Assembly: GCA_022574595.1 (NCBI GenBank)
Contig: JACZRS010000013.1
Coordinates: 62,001-126,000 of the forward strand
Direction: 5' to 3'
Origin: Planctomycetota bacterium
GTDB lineage: Bacteria > Planctomycetota > Phycisphaerae > Phycisphaerales > SM1A02
Length of the DNA stretch: 64,000 nucleotides
Position numbers and translations under genes: made by a program. Within the stretch, counting starts at the first letter, position 1; each line of letters begins with the position of its first letter. Of this stretch, positions 45,229 to 54,274 are shown piece by piece. The notes beneath the pieces are model-generated. The model saw only the letters and a list, made by a program, of their open reading frames with translations, ran no database searches and had not been told where the DNA came from.

Positions 45229-46458
45229 ATGTGGTTCAAGTCAAGATTCACAATCTCGTCGGTCATTGCGATTAGTTTCTGCTTTATTAATGGGACGGTA
45301 CCCGTTGCAGCAGACATACTACACGTCCCTGGTGACTTCCCCACCATACAAGCAGGCATCAACGCAGCCCAAGCTGGCGATGAGGTCGTTGTCGCTGACG
45401 GGATCTACACAGGTCCCGGCAACCGAAATATATTGTTTGCCGGTAGAGCCATAACCTTGCGCTCAGAAAACGGCCCAACAAACTGTATCATCGACTGCGA
45501 GAGTCTAGGGCGAGGATTTATCTTCTACGAACTTGATACGCCCGCAACCATCGTTGAAGGCTTTACCATCACTAATGGGTTGGGCCACCCCGGAGGAGCT
45601 ATTTACGCTTACTACTTCAGTAGCCCCACTATCAAAAACTGCATTATCACAGGCAACGCCGGAGACGCTGGTGGCGGTGGCGGATTTTACTGTGCAATGT
45701 GCTTTTCAACAATCTCAAACACAATCATTACAGGCAACACAGCTAACGGCAACGGTGGTGGCATTTACTCCGAAGGCGGCGACCTCACTATCATCAACTC
45801 CTTGATCTCCGAGAACACTGCAAGCTTAAGCGGCGGTGGCGTGTATTCCGATTGGGGTAGCACGACAATCATCAATTCCATATTCGCTGGGAACTCTGCG
45901 GCGAACCTTGCAGGGGGTGGCTACTTCGGTGGAAAGAGCAATCCCTCAATCACTAACTCAGTTTTCTGGGGCAATGGGCCGGAATCGATATACAGTGGTT
46001 TATACAACGGCCTGGAAGTCAGCTACAGCAATATACAGGGTGATTGGCCGGGCGCTGGCAATATCAACCAGAATCCAATGTTTGTTAATCCCGCTAATGG
46101 AGATTACTACCTGTCTTTCGATTCGCCTTGTATTGATGCGGGAATTAACGCAGCTGTTCCACTTGGAACTGTCACCGACTTAGCTGGCAATACTCGGTTT
46201 GTCGATGACCCCAACACAAAAGATACCGGCTTAGGCAAACCGCCTCTGGTTGACATAGGCGCACTTGAATTCCAAGTAATTGTACAATGCCCTTGGGATC
46301 TTGATGCAAATCAGAGTGTGGGCATAAGCGACCTGCTAATCTTGTTCGCAGCCTGGGGCCCCGTCCCCACACCCGACCCACCCGACTTCGACGGCGACAG
46401 CATCGTCAACACCACCGATCTACTAATCCTCTTCGCCAATTGGGGTCCATGCCCGTAA
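45229..46458 (+). CDS. Secreted beta-helix protein with dockerin pair
   Basis: ATG 45229 follows AAGGAGG. The 409-residue protein has a signal peptide (ISSVIAISFCFINGTVPVAA). It carries a Pfam-beta-helix-type region (GGGGFYCAMC, GGGIYSEGGDLTIINSLISE, GGGVYSDWGSTTIINSIFAG) and the SPCIDAG...DLAGN...DIGALEFQ ending typical of these planctomycete proteins. The dockerin pair follows (LDANQSVGISDLLILFAAWG and FDGDSIVNTTDLLILFANWG). Its first 80 codons are clearly homologous at DNA level to the gene starting at 61011. Confidence 0.9.
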   Translation: MWFKSRFTISSVIAISFCFINGTVPVAADILHVPGDFPTIQAGINAAQAGDEVVVADGIYTGPGNRNILFAGRAITLRSENGPTNCIIDCESLGRGFIFYELDTPATIVEGFTITNGLGHPGGAIYAYYFSSPTIKNCIITGNAGDAGGGGGFYCAMCFSTISNTIITGNTANGNGGGIYSEGGDLTIINSLISENTASLSGGGVYSDWGSTTIINSIFAGNSAANLAGGGYFGGKSNPSITNSVFWGNGPESIYSGLYNGLEVSYSNIQGDWPGAGNINQNPMFVNPANGDYYLSFDSPCIDAGINAAVPLGTVTDLAGNTRFVDDPNTKDTGLGKPPLVDIGALEFQVIVQCPWDLDANQSVGISDLLILFAAWGPVPTPDPPDFDGDSIVNTTDLLILFANWGPCP

Positions 46459-46727
46459 CCATCATCTTATCCCCCTCTCCCCCGGGAGAGGGGCAAGGGG
46501 TTAGGGTCTTATCTTATCTTATCCCCTCTCCTCCGGGAACAAATAAAGGTGTCTGAGGTGTCTGACACCTCCTATGAAGCCGGGTTTGTCAAGTGGGTTG
46601 GATGACGATGATTCCAGCCTCCTATCCGAGCTGCCGCATTGGGATATTTCCGGCGTGCGGGCCCATTCAACTGCTTGTCGTCGGAATACTTTGCCTGGCA
46701 GCTCTGCAGCGCTAATGTTATTTCGGC
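46459..46727. repeat. CCCTCTCCC repeats and a GGTGTC palindrome
   Basis: 46465-46511 contains CCCCTCTCCCCCGGGAGAGGGG with AAGGGGTTAGGGTCTT. 46511-46537 is a second partial copy. 46556-46570 is the palindrome AGGTGTC-T-GACACCT, sharing GGTGTC with the heptamer array at 17048. Confidence 0.65.
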
Positions 46728-47294
46728 ATGCAAGCAAGACCGCAGAAAAAGCGCGCGGTGATGAGACGTCTGCTGAGGGAGATACGCACGAAGCGACTCG
46801 TGCGGCGCGACTTGCTTGTGTTAGGTATCTCCATCGTCTGCATGGCCCTGCTTGGTGATGCAGCAATGCTCACGCAATGGATCAAGGATGGCTGGCTGAC
46901 TGCTTGGTGGGGTCCCCTGGATGCGGTCCCAACATTGCTTCTATGTGCGGTCGTCGGTGGTTTCGTCGGGTTGTTGAGCTGGCCGTGTGTCTCGTTGTGT
47001 CTTTCCTCCAAGGATCTACGGTTAGCGGTTCCGGTTGTTTATGGGATAAGCCTCTTTGTCATCGTGGTCTACACCTTCACTGGGGCCACAGGCATATTCG
47101 GCCCACTGTCCGCGGCAATCCCGGCTTTTGTATCCGTGTGCTTGTGCAGCGTCGCCGCGCGGTTTGTCCTGCCAAATGTGGTCCGTGATGTCGGCCTTTG
47201 CCCGCAGTGCGGTTACGATCTGCGCGTGAGTATCGAGCGCGGCTGCCCGGAATGCGGCTGGGGGCGCGTGCAAGAAGCTACACACATCGAGTGA
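46728..47294 (+). CDS. Membrane protein with C-terminal CxxC...CxxC zinc ribbon
   Basis: The start is ATG 46728, or ATG 46761 (MRRLLREIRTKRLVRRDLL); neither has a strong binding site. The product, about 188 residues, has a basic N-terminus and three or four membrane helices (about 30-48, 62-85, 100-118 and 122-145). The tail LCPQCGYDLRVSIERGCPEC has two CxxC pairs. This motif is very common on planctomycete membrane proteins and probably binds zinc in the cytosol. Function unknown. Its GC content looks higher than that of neighbours. Confidence 0.7.
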   Translation: MQARPQKKRAVMRRLLREIRTKRLVRRDLLVLGISIVCMALLGDAAMLTQWIKDGWLTAWWGPLDAVPTLLLCAVVGGFVGLLSWPCVSLCLSSKDLRLAVPVVYGISLFVIVVYTFTGATGIFGPLSAAIPAFVSVCLCSVAARFVLPNVVRDVGLCPQCGYDLRVSIERGCPECGWGRVQEATHIE

Positions 47295-47574
47295 CGGCCC
47301 CCCCCGAAGAGTCACATCCGGCCGTGTACGTTCTTGTTGAACAAAAGGCATGAAGGCACCATGGCATCAAGATATGCCGCCCTTTTCGTTGATCAAATAG
47401 ACGAGTTAGTGCTGCACTATGCAGGTCGCCCTCGAAAAATAACACAAGTTCTCGGCAATATGCCGAAATAAACGATAACTGGCGGCGTGCGTGACTGATC
47501 TTTTCTAGATGGTGTATTCATTCAAGAAAAGCCATGATTAATGTTCGCCCTGTTATGCCGATTGGAACAATGCA
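47295..47574. other. Intergenic region, nothing certain
   Basis: A partial match to the GGCATCATGGCA element lies at about 47345-47380. No other structure is recognised. Confidence 0.35.
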
Positions 47575-50154
47575 ATGTGGAAACTCTCTCTTTGTCGAAG
47601 TGCTTGTGTAAGCTTATTTATTACAAGTTTGTGCATGGCATCAACTGCATCAGTTGAAGTAGTTCTGTACGTTGATAATGATGCACCGCCGGGTGGTGAT
47701 GGGATGAGTTGGGATACCGCATATCAATTCCTGCAGGATGCGTTTGCTTATGCTTCCGATCAGGAAGTCAAAGAGATCCACGTTGGGGAAGGTTTCTATA
47801 AGCCGGATCTAAGCGAACGCAATCCCAAAGGGACGGGCCAGAGAGATGCTACGTTTCTTCTAATCAACAGCGTTGCAATCATGGGTGGTTATGCCGGTAT
47901 AGGTACAGACGATCCCAATGCCCGTGATATAGAGCTATACGAGACCACCCTTAGTGGCGATCTAGCAAACAACGACGGCCCACCCGGCTCGTTTGAGAAC
48001 AATGAAGAGAATAGTTACCACGTTGTAACAGGAAGCCAAACCGACGAAACCGCGATTATTGATGGATTTGTAATTACCGGTGGCAATGCAATCGACTCCG
48101 AATTCTATAAGTTTGGTGGTGGACTGTTCAATCTCACTGGAAGTCCTACTGTTAGCAATTGTTCATTTTCTCACCATACTGCGCGCCTAGGTGCCGGGAT
48201 GTACAACTCTGTTTCCAGTAGTCCCACTGTAACGAACTGTATTTTCTATGGGAATGTAGGTGCGGTCGGGACGACAGCAGGCGCAGGCATGTACAACTTC
48301 GGTGACTCTAATCCACTGATTGTCAATTGCTTATTCACCGAAAACGTTGCAATACAAGGCGGGGGGCTATATGCAAAGAACAGCAGTCCTGTGATCATTA
48401 ATTGCACTTTCAGCTTAAATAATGCCTCCGGTGGTGCTGCTGCCGTATTCTCAGGAGGAGGCGAACCATTCATTTTCAGCTGCACCTTTGAAGGTAACTT
48501 GGCTGAAAATAAGGGCGGGGCATTGCTTGTTGGGGGCAATACTAATATCACAATAACAAACTGTGATTTCATAAGTAACTCTACCGAGTCCCGAGGCGGT
48601 GCAGTTTATATAAATTGTCTTTCTTCAGAGATAATCGGCTGCACATTTTCAAATAATACTGCATCATTTAACGGTGGTGCATTAATGTTAAATTACATTG
48701 GCACACATACTTTGCACGACTCTGTATTTACAAACAATAATGCAGCAGTCGGAGGAGCTATGTACCACACAGCCACTGATACTCTAGTAAGTCAGGTCAC
48801 GTTTAGCAGTAATTCAGCGAGCGTTGGAGGAGGATTATATGTCGGTGAAGGCAATCTTGAACTGGAAGACGCTACCTTTCAAGAGAATGAAGCAGTATTC
48901 GGCGGTGCAGTCTACGTTGATCATGCAAATCCAACTCTTGAGAACTGCCTGCTCGATGACAACTTTGCAATACTTGACGGCGGTGGTCTTTATAACGATA
49001 TGGGAAGCCCCTCACTTATAAATTGCATCGTTCTATACAATAGCTCACTTGCTGACGGCGGCGGTATCTATAATATACACGGCGAAGTGTCGCTAGTTGA
49101 TTGCACAGTCAAAGCTAACTACGCACAGGCATTTGGCGCAGGAATGTTCAACTTTGCGGGAGAGTTATTTGCAGTCGGCACCACGTTCTCGCATAACTTG
49201 GCATTAGGATTTGGATTTGGCGGTGGACTATACAATGAACTCAGTAATTCGACACTAATTGATTGCGCTATATTTCAAAATACAGCAAGTCAGTTGGGCG
49301 GAGCAATGTATAACATTGACAGCAATCTGATAATAGAGAAGTGCAGGTTTACGGATAATAAATCTGAATGGGATCATGGCGGTGCAATGGCCAATTACTC
49401 CAGCTCCTTAGCCATAGTTAATAGTACATTCAGCGACAACGACTCAGGAGGAAAAGGCGGCGCTATGTACAACGAACAAAGCACTTCGCAGATTCTAAAC
49501 TGTATATTTTGGTTTAATCAGGCTATTGAATTCGGCGGCGGACTATCAAATATTTCCAGCGATACCACTATAATTAACACAACTTTCTACGCCAACAGTG
49601 CACTTGTTGGTTACGGCGGAGCCATAGCAAATGACCAAAGTACAATAAATATTGCAAACTCGATTCTTTGGGGTGATTTTCCAAGTGAAGTCCTTGATAC
49701 CCGGGGGTCACAATCTGTTATACGACATAGCAACGTCCAAGGCGGTTGGGGAGGTGACGGCAATATCGATCTTAATCCACTCTTTGAGGCAGAAGTTCCC
49801 TATGCTGATCAACTACGACTTACTCCCGGCTCACCTTGCATCGATGCAGGTGATAATTTTTCACTGCCCAAGGGATCCGAACTTGATCTCGATGGTAACC
49901 CTCGTTTTCTTGACGATCCTTGCGCAATTGATACTGGTAGTGGAAGTGTTCCCATAGTGGATATGGGAGCGTACGAGTTTCAAGGATCAAGCTGCGATCT
50001 TAACAGTGATGGTTTGGTAAATACCAGCGATCTGCTTTTACTCTTCGCTAATTGGGGGCCATGCGCTGATTGCGTCAACTGTCCGATCGATCTTGACAAC
50101 AACTGCAGCGTGGGACTTACCGATCTGGAAATACTTTTAGATAACTGGGGTTAA
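47575..50154 (+). CDS. Large secreted beta-helix protein with dockerin pair
   Basis: The 859-residue protein has a signal peptide (CVSLFITSLCMASTASVEV). The N-terminal segment LYVDNDAPPGGDGMSWDTAY is characteristic of planctomycete polymorphic beta-helix proteins. About 20 coils follow with GGG-[ML]-YN and NC.F..N turns (for example GGGLYNDMGSPSLINCIVLY, GGAMYNEQSTSQILNCIFWF). The SPCIDAGDN...DMGAYEF closing block and a dockerin pair end it (DLNSDGLVNTSDLLLLFANWG and LDNNCSVGLTDLEILLDNWG). It is a probable surface adhesin or polysaccharide-related protein; no catalytic residues can be assigned by eye. Confidence 0.9.
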   Translation: MWKLSLCRSACVSLFITSLCMASTASVEVVLYVDNDAPPGGDGMSWDTAYQFLQDAFAYASDQEVKEIHVGEGFYKPDLSERNPKGTGQRDATFLLINSVAIMGGYAGIGTDDPNARDIELYETTLSGDLANNDGPPGSFENNEENSYHVVTGSQTDETAIIDGFVITGGNAIDSEFYKFGGGLFNLTGSPTVSNCSFSHHTARLGAGMYNSVSSSPTVTNCIFYGNVGAVGTTAGAGMYNFGDSNPLIVNCLFTENVAIQGGGLYAKNSSPVIINCTFSLNNASGGAAAVFSGGGEPFIFSCTFEGNLAENKGGALLVGGNTNITITNCDFISNSTESRGGAVYINCLSSEIIGCTFSNNTASFNGGALMLNYIGTHTLHDSVFTNNNAAVGGAMYHTATDTLVSQVTFSSNSASVGGGLYVGEGNLELEDATFQENEAVFGGAVYVDHANPTLENCLLDDNFAILDGGGLYNDMGSPSLINCIVLYNSSLADGGGIYNIHGEVSLVDCTVKANYAQAFGAGMFNFAGELFAVGTTFSHNLALGFGFGGGLYNELSNSTLIDCAIFQNTASQLGGAMYNIDSNLIIEKCRFTDNKSEWDHGGAMANYSSSLAIVNSTFSDNDSGGKGGAMYNEQSTSQILNCIFWFNQAIEFGGGLSNISSDTTIINTTFYANSALVGYGGAIANDQSTINIANSILWGDFPSEVLDTRGSQSVIRHSNVQGGWGGDGNIDLNPLFEAEVPYADQLRLTPGSPCIDAGDNFSLPKGSELDLDGNPRFLDDPCAIDTGSGSVPIVDMGAYEFQGSSCDLNSDGLVNTSDLLLLFANWGPCADCVNCPIDLDNNCSVGLTDLEILLDNWG

Positions 50155-50242
50155 AAAAGAAAATAGCGCCTTGGCATCGAGTTTAACCCGTTTAGCCGGC
50201 GGGCTTGACCCGCTGCGTATGCAAGAAGGAGTAAAGATAAGG

Positions 50243-50304
50243 GGGTAAAGATAAGGGGACAGGCTACTTATTTAATAAAGTAGCCTGTCCCCTTATCTTT
50301 ACCC
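50243..50304. repeat. Perfect REP-like palindrome, copy 2
   Basis: A perfect 27-base inverted repeat, with arms GGGTAAAGATAAGGGGACAG followed by GCTACTT and the complement, has an eight-base loop ATTTAATA. Just before it, GTAAAGATAAGGG occurs once more in tandem (50231-50243). The core matches the palindrome at 26795-26842. It lies after the 859-residue gene and could also stop transcription. Confidence 0.85.
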
Positions 50305-50379
50305 ATCCCTCAGGTTGCTTGGAATCCGCCGCGGTGGAACTCACTATTCCATAATTATGGGAATAACTCACCCCGCTAT

Positions 50380-51411
50380 ATGTTTGTTTTCTTGGACGAT
50401 CAGCCAACCTTTTATAGTGAGGACGTTTATGTGAAACAGATCAGCTTTCTGCCAAAGACCGAATCAGCGCGACTGCGACATCGAATACTTTTTCGATTGT
50501 TATTTCTCATTCTGCTGACTCATGCGGTTCTAGTTTATACCGTGCCAAACTTTGCCATGCTTACGCGCGGAACTGTGCTTTGGTTACTCGAAGGTGCACC
50601 TGGCGCTATGGATCCGGCTCGTGTGCATCCAGAACTTATTACGCATGTAGATGGCAAAACATATCTTTGGGGTGGGGACAATGATGAACGATTTGATATC
50701 ACACAAATGCAGTTAGATCCAGCTAGGATGCATTGGGCGTTAGGGCGGGAGCATTTCAAAGCCTTGACCGAACCGAAATTCGTATCAATAGAAACAGCCA
50801 TCGAATGGCTCGAAGATGATCAACGTGTGTTGCTGGTTAGCATAGGAAACGAAGCTCGTATTTATCCCTTAAACATATTGCGACAACATGAGTTAGTAAA
50901 CGATACTATTGGCGATCACCCAATATTTGTGGCTTTTTGTCCACTTGCGGATCTCGCAGCTGCTTATGATAGAAAAGTTGGCGAACGTACATATACCTTC
51001 GGCGTTAGTGGATACACCTACGATGATCCGGACTTTTGGGATGGATCAGAGGCGTTCGTGTTGTGGGACCGCGAGACTGAGAGTTTATGGTGGCCGCCCA
51101 TTGGCAAGGCTGTGTCTGGACCGATGATTGAGACATCTTTGAATGTGCTGGAAAACAAACTGTGGGCCCAAACCACGTGGGGTGAGGTTAAAGAGCAATT
51201 CCCCAATGCTGTTGTCTTGCAGCAAGGGCAAGCGTTTTTACCAGATCCTTCTACGGAAGAACCGAACATGGCGATGGTGGCTGGCCCCATAGGTCCAATA
51301 CTAACAGGCCCTGATGGACCACGCCCTAAGTTGCATCAAGGCCCTGAGTCGGCGATTGCTCCGCGCTGGGGAGAGAATGCAAATGTTGTAGTAGACAGCT
51401 CCGAGGATTAA
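50380..51411 (+). CDS. DUF3179 family membrane-anchored protein
   Basis: The frame opens at ATG 50380, but GTG 50431 (VKQISFLPK) has GAGG eight bases upstream and gives a normal signal anchor, so it may be the real start. The product is up to 343 residues: one membrane helix (ILFRLLFLILLTHAVLVYTV) and then a DUF3179 domain (VLLVSIGNEARIYPLNILRQ, FCPLADLAAAYDRKVG, TYTFGVSGYTYDDPDFWDGS, and LWWPPIGKAVSG). In many DUF3179 proteins a Cys or His cluster follows FCP. Function unknown in the family. Confidence 0.85.
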   Translation: MFVFLDDQPTFYSEDVYVKQISFLPKTESARLRHRILFRLLFLILLTHAVLVYTVPNFAMLTRGTVLWLLEGAPGAMDPARVHPELITHVDGKTYLWGGDNDERFDITQMQLDPARMHWALGREHFKALTEPKFVSIETAIEWLEDDQRVLLVSIGNEARIYPLNILRQHELVNDTIGDHPIFVAFCPLADLAAAYDRKVGERTYTFGVSGYTYDDPDFWDGSEAFVLWDRETESLWWPPIGKAVSGPMIETSLNVLENKLWAQTTWGEVKEQFPNAVVLQQGQAFLPDPSTEEPNMAMVAGPIGPILTGPDGPRPKLHQGPESAIAPRWGENANVVVDSSED

Positions 51412-51510
51412 ACAAAGCTTCAACTACCTTGCACAAATAATATATGATATCCGATATATGCAAAGTCCTGGTCGTTATTAAATTGCGGTTGCGCAAGTCG
51501 AGGGTATTCA

Positions 51511-52407
51511 TTGAGCGTAGTTGTTACTAACAATTTAACTAAAAGATATGGTCGCAGAGTCGGTATTGAAGATGTTTCGATTACGGTGGGCCAAGGTGAA
51601 GTCTTTGGCTTTTTAGGCCCAAACGGTTCCGGCAAGACCACAACCATCCGCCTATTGCTGGGCTTGCTACGACCTACTAGTGGGGAATCCAGCATCTTTG
51701 ACCTGGATTGTTGGCGAGCTACAAAGCAAATTAAAGAAGATATTGGATACCTGCCTGGTGATTTGCGCTTGTATGCAAACTCTACCGGCCGAGATATGTT
51801 GCGCGTATTTGGGGCAATTCGGGGTCGTGATTTGCTAACTTTTGGTAATGTTCTTGCGGATCGATTCGAACTTGAGATGAATGTATCAGTAAGGCGAATG
51901 TCGCGCGGCATGAGACAAAAACTCGGGCTAATCATCGCACTTGCGCACAAACCCAAGCTAATAATCCTTGATGAACCAACTGCATCGCTTGATCCTCTAA
52001 TGCAGGAGCAATTGATGCAGCTACTGCGCGAATTCGCCTCGGATGGGCATACGGTATTTTTCTCCAGCCACACACTAAGCGAGGTCGAGCGCCTTTGCGA
52101 TCGTGTGGCAATTGTGCGCGAAGGTAAAATAGTAGCAGATGAATCTTTAGCTACGTTAAAAGCTCTTGCTAAACGTGATGTAACCATAAAATGGAAATTG
52201 GGGACTGATATTCCTGATGTGCCAAATTTTCTCGATCTATATCAAAGTGCAAATAAGGATCATCTTTGGCAAGCGACGCTTGATGGATCTGTGAATGAGT
52301 TATTGGATTGGCTGCATGGTCGAGGCTATGACGATTTCGCAGTTGGGCATCCTGATTTGGAAAGTTTGTTTCGCCGTTTCTATGAAAAGGAGAGAGTCGC
52401 CAAGTGA
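51511..52407 (+). CDS. ABC transporter ATP-binding protein
   Basis: TTG 51511 start with GAGGG upstream. The 298-residue protein has Walker A GPNGSGKTT, Q-loop, signature MSRGMRQKLGL, Walker B LIILDEPTASLDPL and the H-loop SSHTLSE. The C-terminal extension of about 80 residues is typical of drug/Na or ABC-2 exporters (DrrA/CcmA type). GTG of the permease gene overlaps its stop (GTGA). The substrate cannot be told. Confidence 0.95.
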   Translation: MSVVVTNNLTKRYGRRVGIEDVSITVGQGEVFGFLGPNGSGKTTTIRLLLGLLRPTSGESSIFDLDCWRATKQIKEDIGYLPGDLRLYANSTGRDMLRVFGAIRGRDLLTFGNVLADRFELEMNVSVRRMSRGMRQKLGLIIALAHKPKLIILDEPTASLDPLMQEQLMQLLREFASDGHTVFFSSHTLSEVERLCDRVAIVREGKIVADESLATLKALAKRDVTIKWKLGTDIPDVPNFLDLYQSANKDHLWQATLDGSVNELLDWLHGRGYDDFAVGHPDLESLFRRFYEKERVAK

Positions 52408-53219
52408 ATCGAGGCTTACTCATCAAGACTATTCGAGAAGTATGGGCGATAACCGCGCCATTTGCGATAGCTGTATTTATAGTCGAGACCCTAATTGCAT
52501 ACGTATTACCCACATTCTCCGAACAGTTCGCCGACTCTTGGATGGGTATTGAAATTGTGCGGAAAATGCTAAGCGCTCTACTAAGCGTAGATATTGGCGA
52601 CCAATTTGGTCCGCACGTTTTTATTGCCATTGCCTGGGTGCATCCAATCGTGTTAACGATATTTGGCGCACATGCAACGATATTTGCCACACGCTTTCCC
52701 GTAGGAGAGATCGATCGTGCGACTATTGATGTTTTGATGGGTTTGCCGGTATCACGTTGGCAAATATATCGATGTGAACTTGTAGTATTTATTGCCACGG
52801 GCTTGGTTCTTTTAGCCATGGCAATTGCGGGTAATCGACTTGGCACTTCCTTAGTATCAGCCGATCAACCCTGGCCAGTTAGTTCGATCAGCATCGTCTC
52901 TATTAATCTGCTTAGTTTGTTCCTAGCAGTTGGAGGATTGGCGTGGCTGGTTTCTTCACTTAGTAATCGCCGAGGCAAGGCCATTGCGGTTGTTTTCTCA
53001 TTGCTTCTAGCATCATTTCTGCTAAGTTTTCTAGCACAATTCTGGGAGCCAGCAGAGAACATTGTTTTTCTTAGCATCCTGAATTATTACCAGCCGCTCA
53101 TAATTATTCGTGATGGAGATTGGCCAACCTTAAACATTGTAGCGTTATTGATTGTTGCTACATCCCTGTGGATCATTGGTGGTGTAATAAATGCGAGGCG
53201 TGATATCTGTACAGTTTAA
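52404..53219 (+). CDS. ABC-2 type transporter permease
   Basis: The 271-residue protein starts at GTG 52404, overlapping the ATPase gene. It has about six membrane helices (near 15-35, 70-90, 115-140, 150-175, 180-205 and 240-262) and matches the ABC-2 permease pattern. The region LMGLPVSRWQIYRCELVVF is the usual ABC-2 cytosolic coupling loop. With 51511-52407 it forms a two-component exporter. Confidence 0.85.
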   Translation: MNRGLLIKTIREVWAITAPFAIAVFIVETLIAYVLPTFSEQFADSWMGIEIVRKMLSALLSVDIGDQFGPHVFIAIAWVHPIVLTIFGAHATIFATRFPVGEIDRATIDVLMGLPVSRWQIYRCELVVFIATGLVLLAMAIAGNRLGTSLVSADQPWPVSSISIVSINLLSLFLAVGGLAWLVSSLSNRRGKAIAVVFSLLLASFLLSFLAQFWEPAENIVFLSILNYYQPLIIIRDGDWPTLNIVALLIVATSLWIIGGVINARRDICTV

Positions 53220-53239
53220 CAGATATTGATGGATAAGGG

Positions 53240-53731
53240 ATGAAACAAATACAGCCAAGTGCTAATGTACGGACTGCGACTACCGATGATGCGGAGGCTG
53301 CATGCGTAGCAGTGCGGCGATCCATTGTGGAAATCTGCGGGCCTGATTACGGCCATGAAGAATTGGTGATGTCAGATTGGCTGGCTAATAAGACGCAGGA
53401 TAATTTCAGGAAGTGGATTGAAGCGTCTGATGCCTATTCAGTGGTTGCTGTATCTGCAATCGGTGATGTTGTTGGTTTCGCTAGGATAAGCCGAGCTGGT
53501 TTTGTGCAGATGTGCTACATCGTTCCCGAAGTGCTGTATCAAGGATACGGAAAAGCGATGTTATCAACGATGGAGCAGCAAGCTGTGCAATGGGGTTTGG
53601 ATATTGTAAAATTAAACAGCAGCATTACAGCCAAGGCGTTCTACGAGCGCAACGGATATCAGCTTAACGGTGAGCCGAAGATGTTCGGCAGCACACTTGG
53701 TGATTTTCCGTTTGCCAAAGAGTTAAAGTGA
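53240..53731 (+). CDS. GNAT family N-acetyltransferase
   Basis: The 163-residue protein has the GNAT fold: the acetyl-CoA loop YQGYGKAMLSTMEQ, the strand VKLNSSITAKAFYERNGY and an N-terminal VRTATTDDAEAACVAV. The substrate is unknown. It lies 20 bases after the ABC permease and may be co-transcribed with it. Confidence 0.9.
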   Translation: MKQIQPSANVRTATTDDAEAACVAVRRSIVEICGPDYGHEELVMSDWLANKTQDNFRKWIEASDAYSVVAVSAIGDVVGFARISRAGFVQMCYIVPEVLYQGYGKAMLSTMEQQAVQWGLDIVKLNSSITAKAFYERNGYQLNGEPKMFGSTLGDFPFAKELK

Positions 53732-53817
53732 GAATGGTAGGTAGGATAATAGTTATACCATTTTTAAGAACCCCATGGATTTGGATCTGGAATATGGGGA
53801 GAGAGGATAAGAAGAAG

Positions 53818-53860
53818 ACCCTCACCCTAGCCCTCTCCCGGGGGGAGAGGGGATAAGAAG
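53818..53860. repeat. CCCTCTCCC dispersed palindrome
   Basis: ACCCTCACCCTAG followed by CCCTCTCCC-GGGGGGAGAGGG and GATAAG lies between the convergent GNAT and carbinolamine dehydratase genes. It matches the unit at 17141-17206. Confidence 0.7.
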
Positions 53861-53874
53861 TTGCTATCCATAAG

Positions 53875-54171
53875 TTATGCTGGTTCAGGGGCGGGAACGT
53901 AGCTGTCTGATGCGTGGGCGAAGGAGAAATCGCTTTCGGTTAGTCCGCTGGCATCATGGGTTGTGAGTGTTAATGTAACTTTGCTATAACGGATCATGAT
54001 GTCAGGGTGGTGCTGCATTGATTCAGCAAGATCTGCGACTCGGTTAACGAAGGCAATGGCTGCGACAAAATCATCGAAGTTGAATGTTCGTTGCAGCGAT
54101 TCGCCGTTTAACGCCCATTGGGGAAGTTCGGCAATCTTGGCCTCTACTTGTTCTGGATTAAGCTTATCCAT
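53875..54171 (-). CDS. 4a-hydroxytetrahydrobiopterin dehydratase (PCD/DCoH family)
   Basis: The 98-residue protein has the family signature: AIAFVNRVADLAESMQHHPD, then YSKVTLTLTTHDASGLTESD. The catalytic His pair is in QHHPD, and another conserved Asp-Phe region follows. It dehydrates 4a-hydroxytetrahydropterin to regenerate the pterin cofactor. It is divergent from the GluQ-RS gene, with 103 bases between. No pterin hydroxylase is in view. Confidence 0.93.
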   Translation of the reverse strand: MDKLNPEQVEAKIAELPQWALNGESLQRTFNFDDFVAAIAFVNRVADLAESMQHHPDIMIRYSKVTLTLTTHDASGLTESDFSFAHASDSYVPAPEPA

Positions 54172-54274
54172 CCGCGATGCTCCCGAGGAATGATTGCATG
54201 GTTAAATGCAAGAAAAAATGAACCTGGCTGGCGAAAAAGTACTCTATAGCGCACTATAACCGGCTGAGCAAACA

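Noticed and set aside
45229-50154. Cellulosome locus because of dockerin domains
   Set aside because: No cohesin, scaffoldin or recognisable glycoside hydrolase accompanies the dockerin-like tails.
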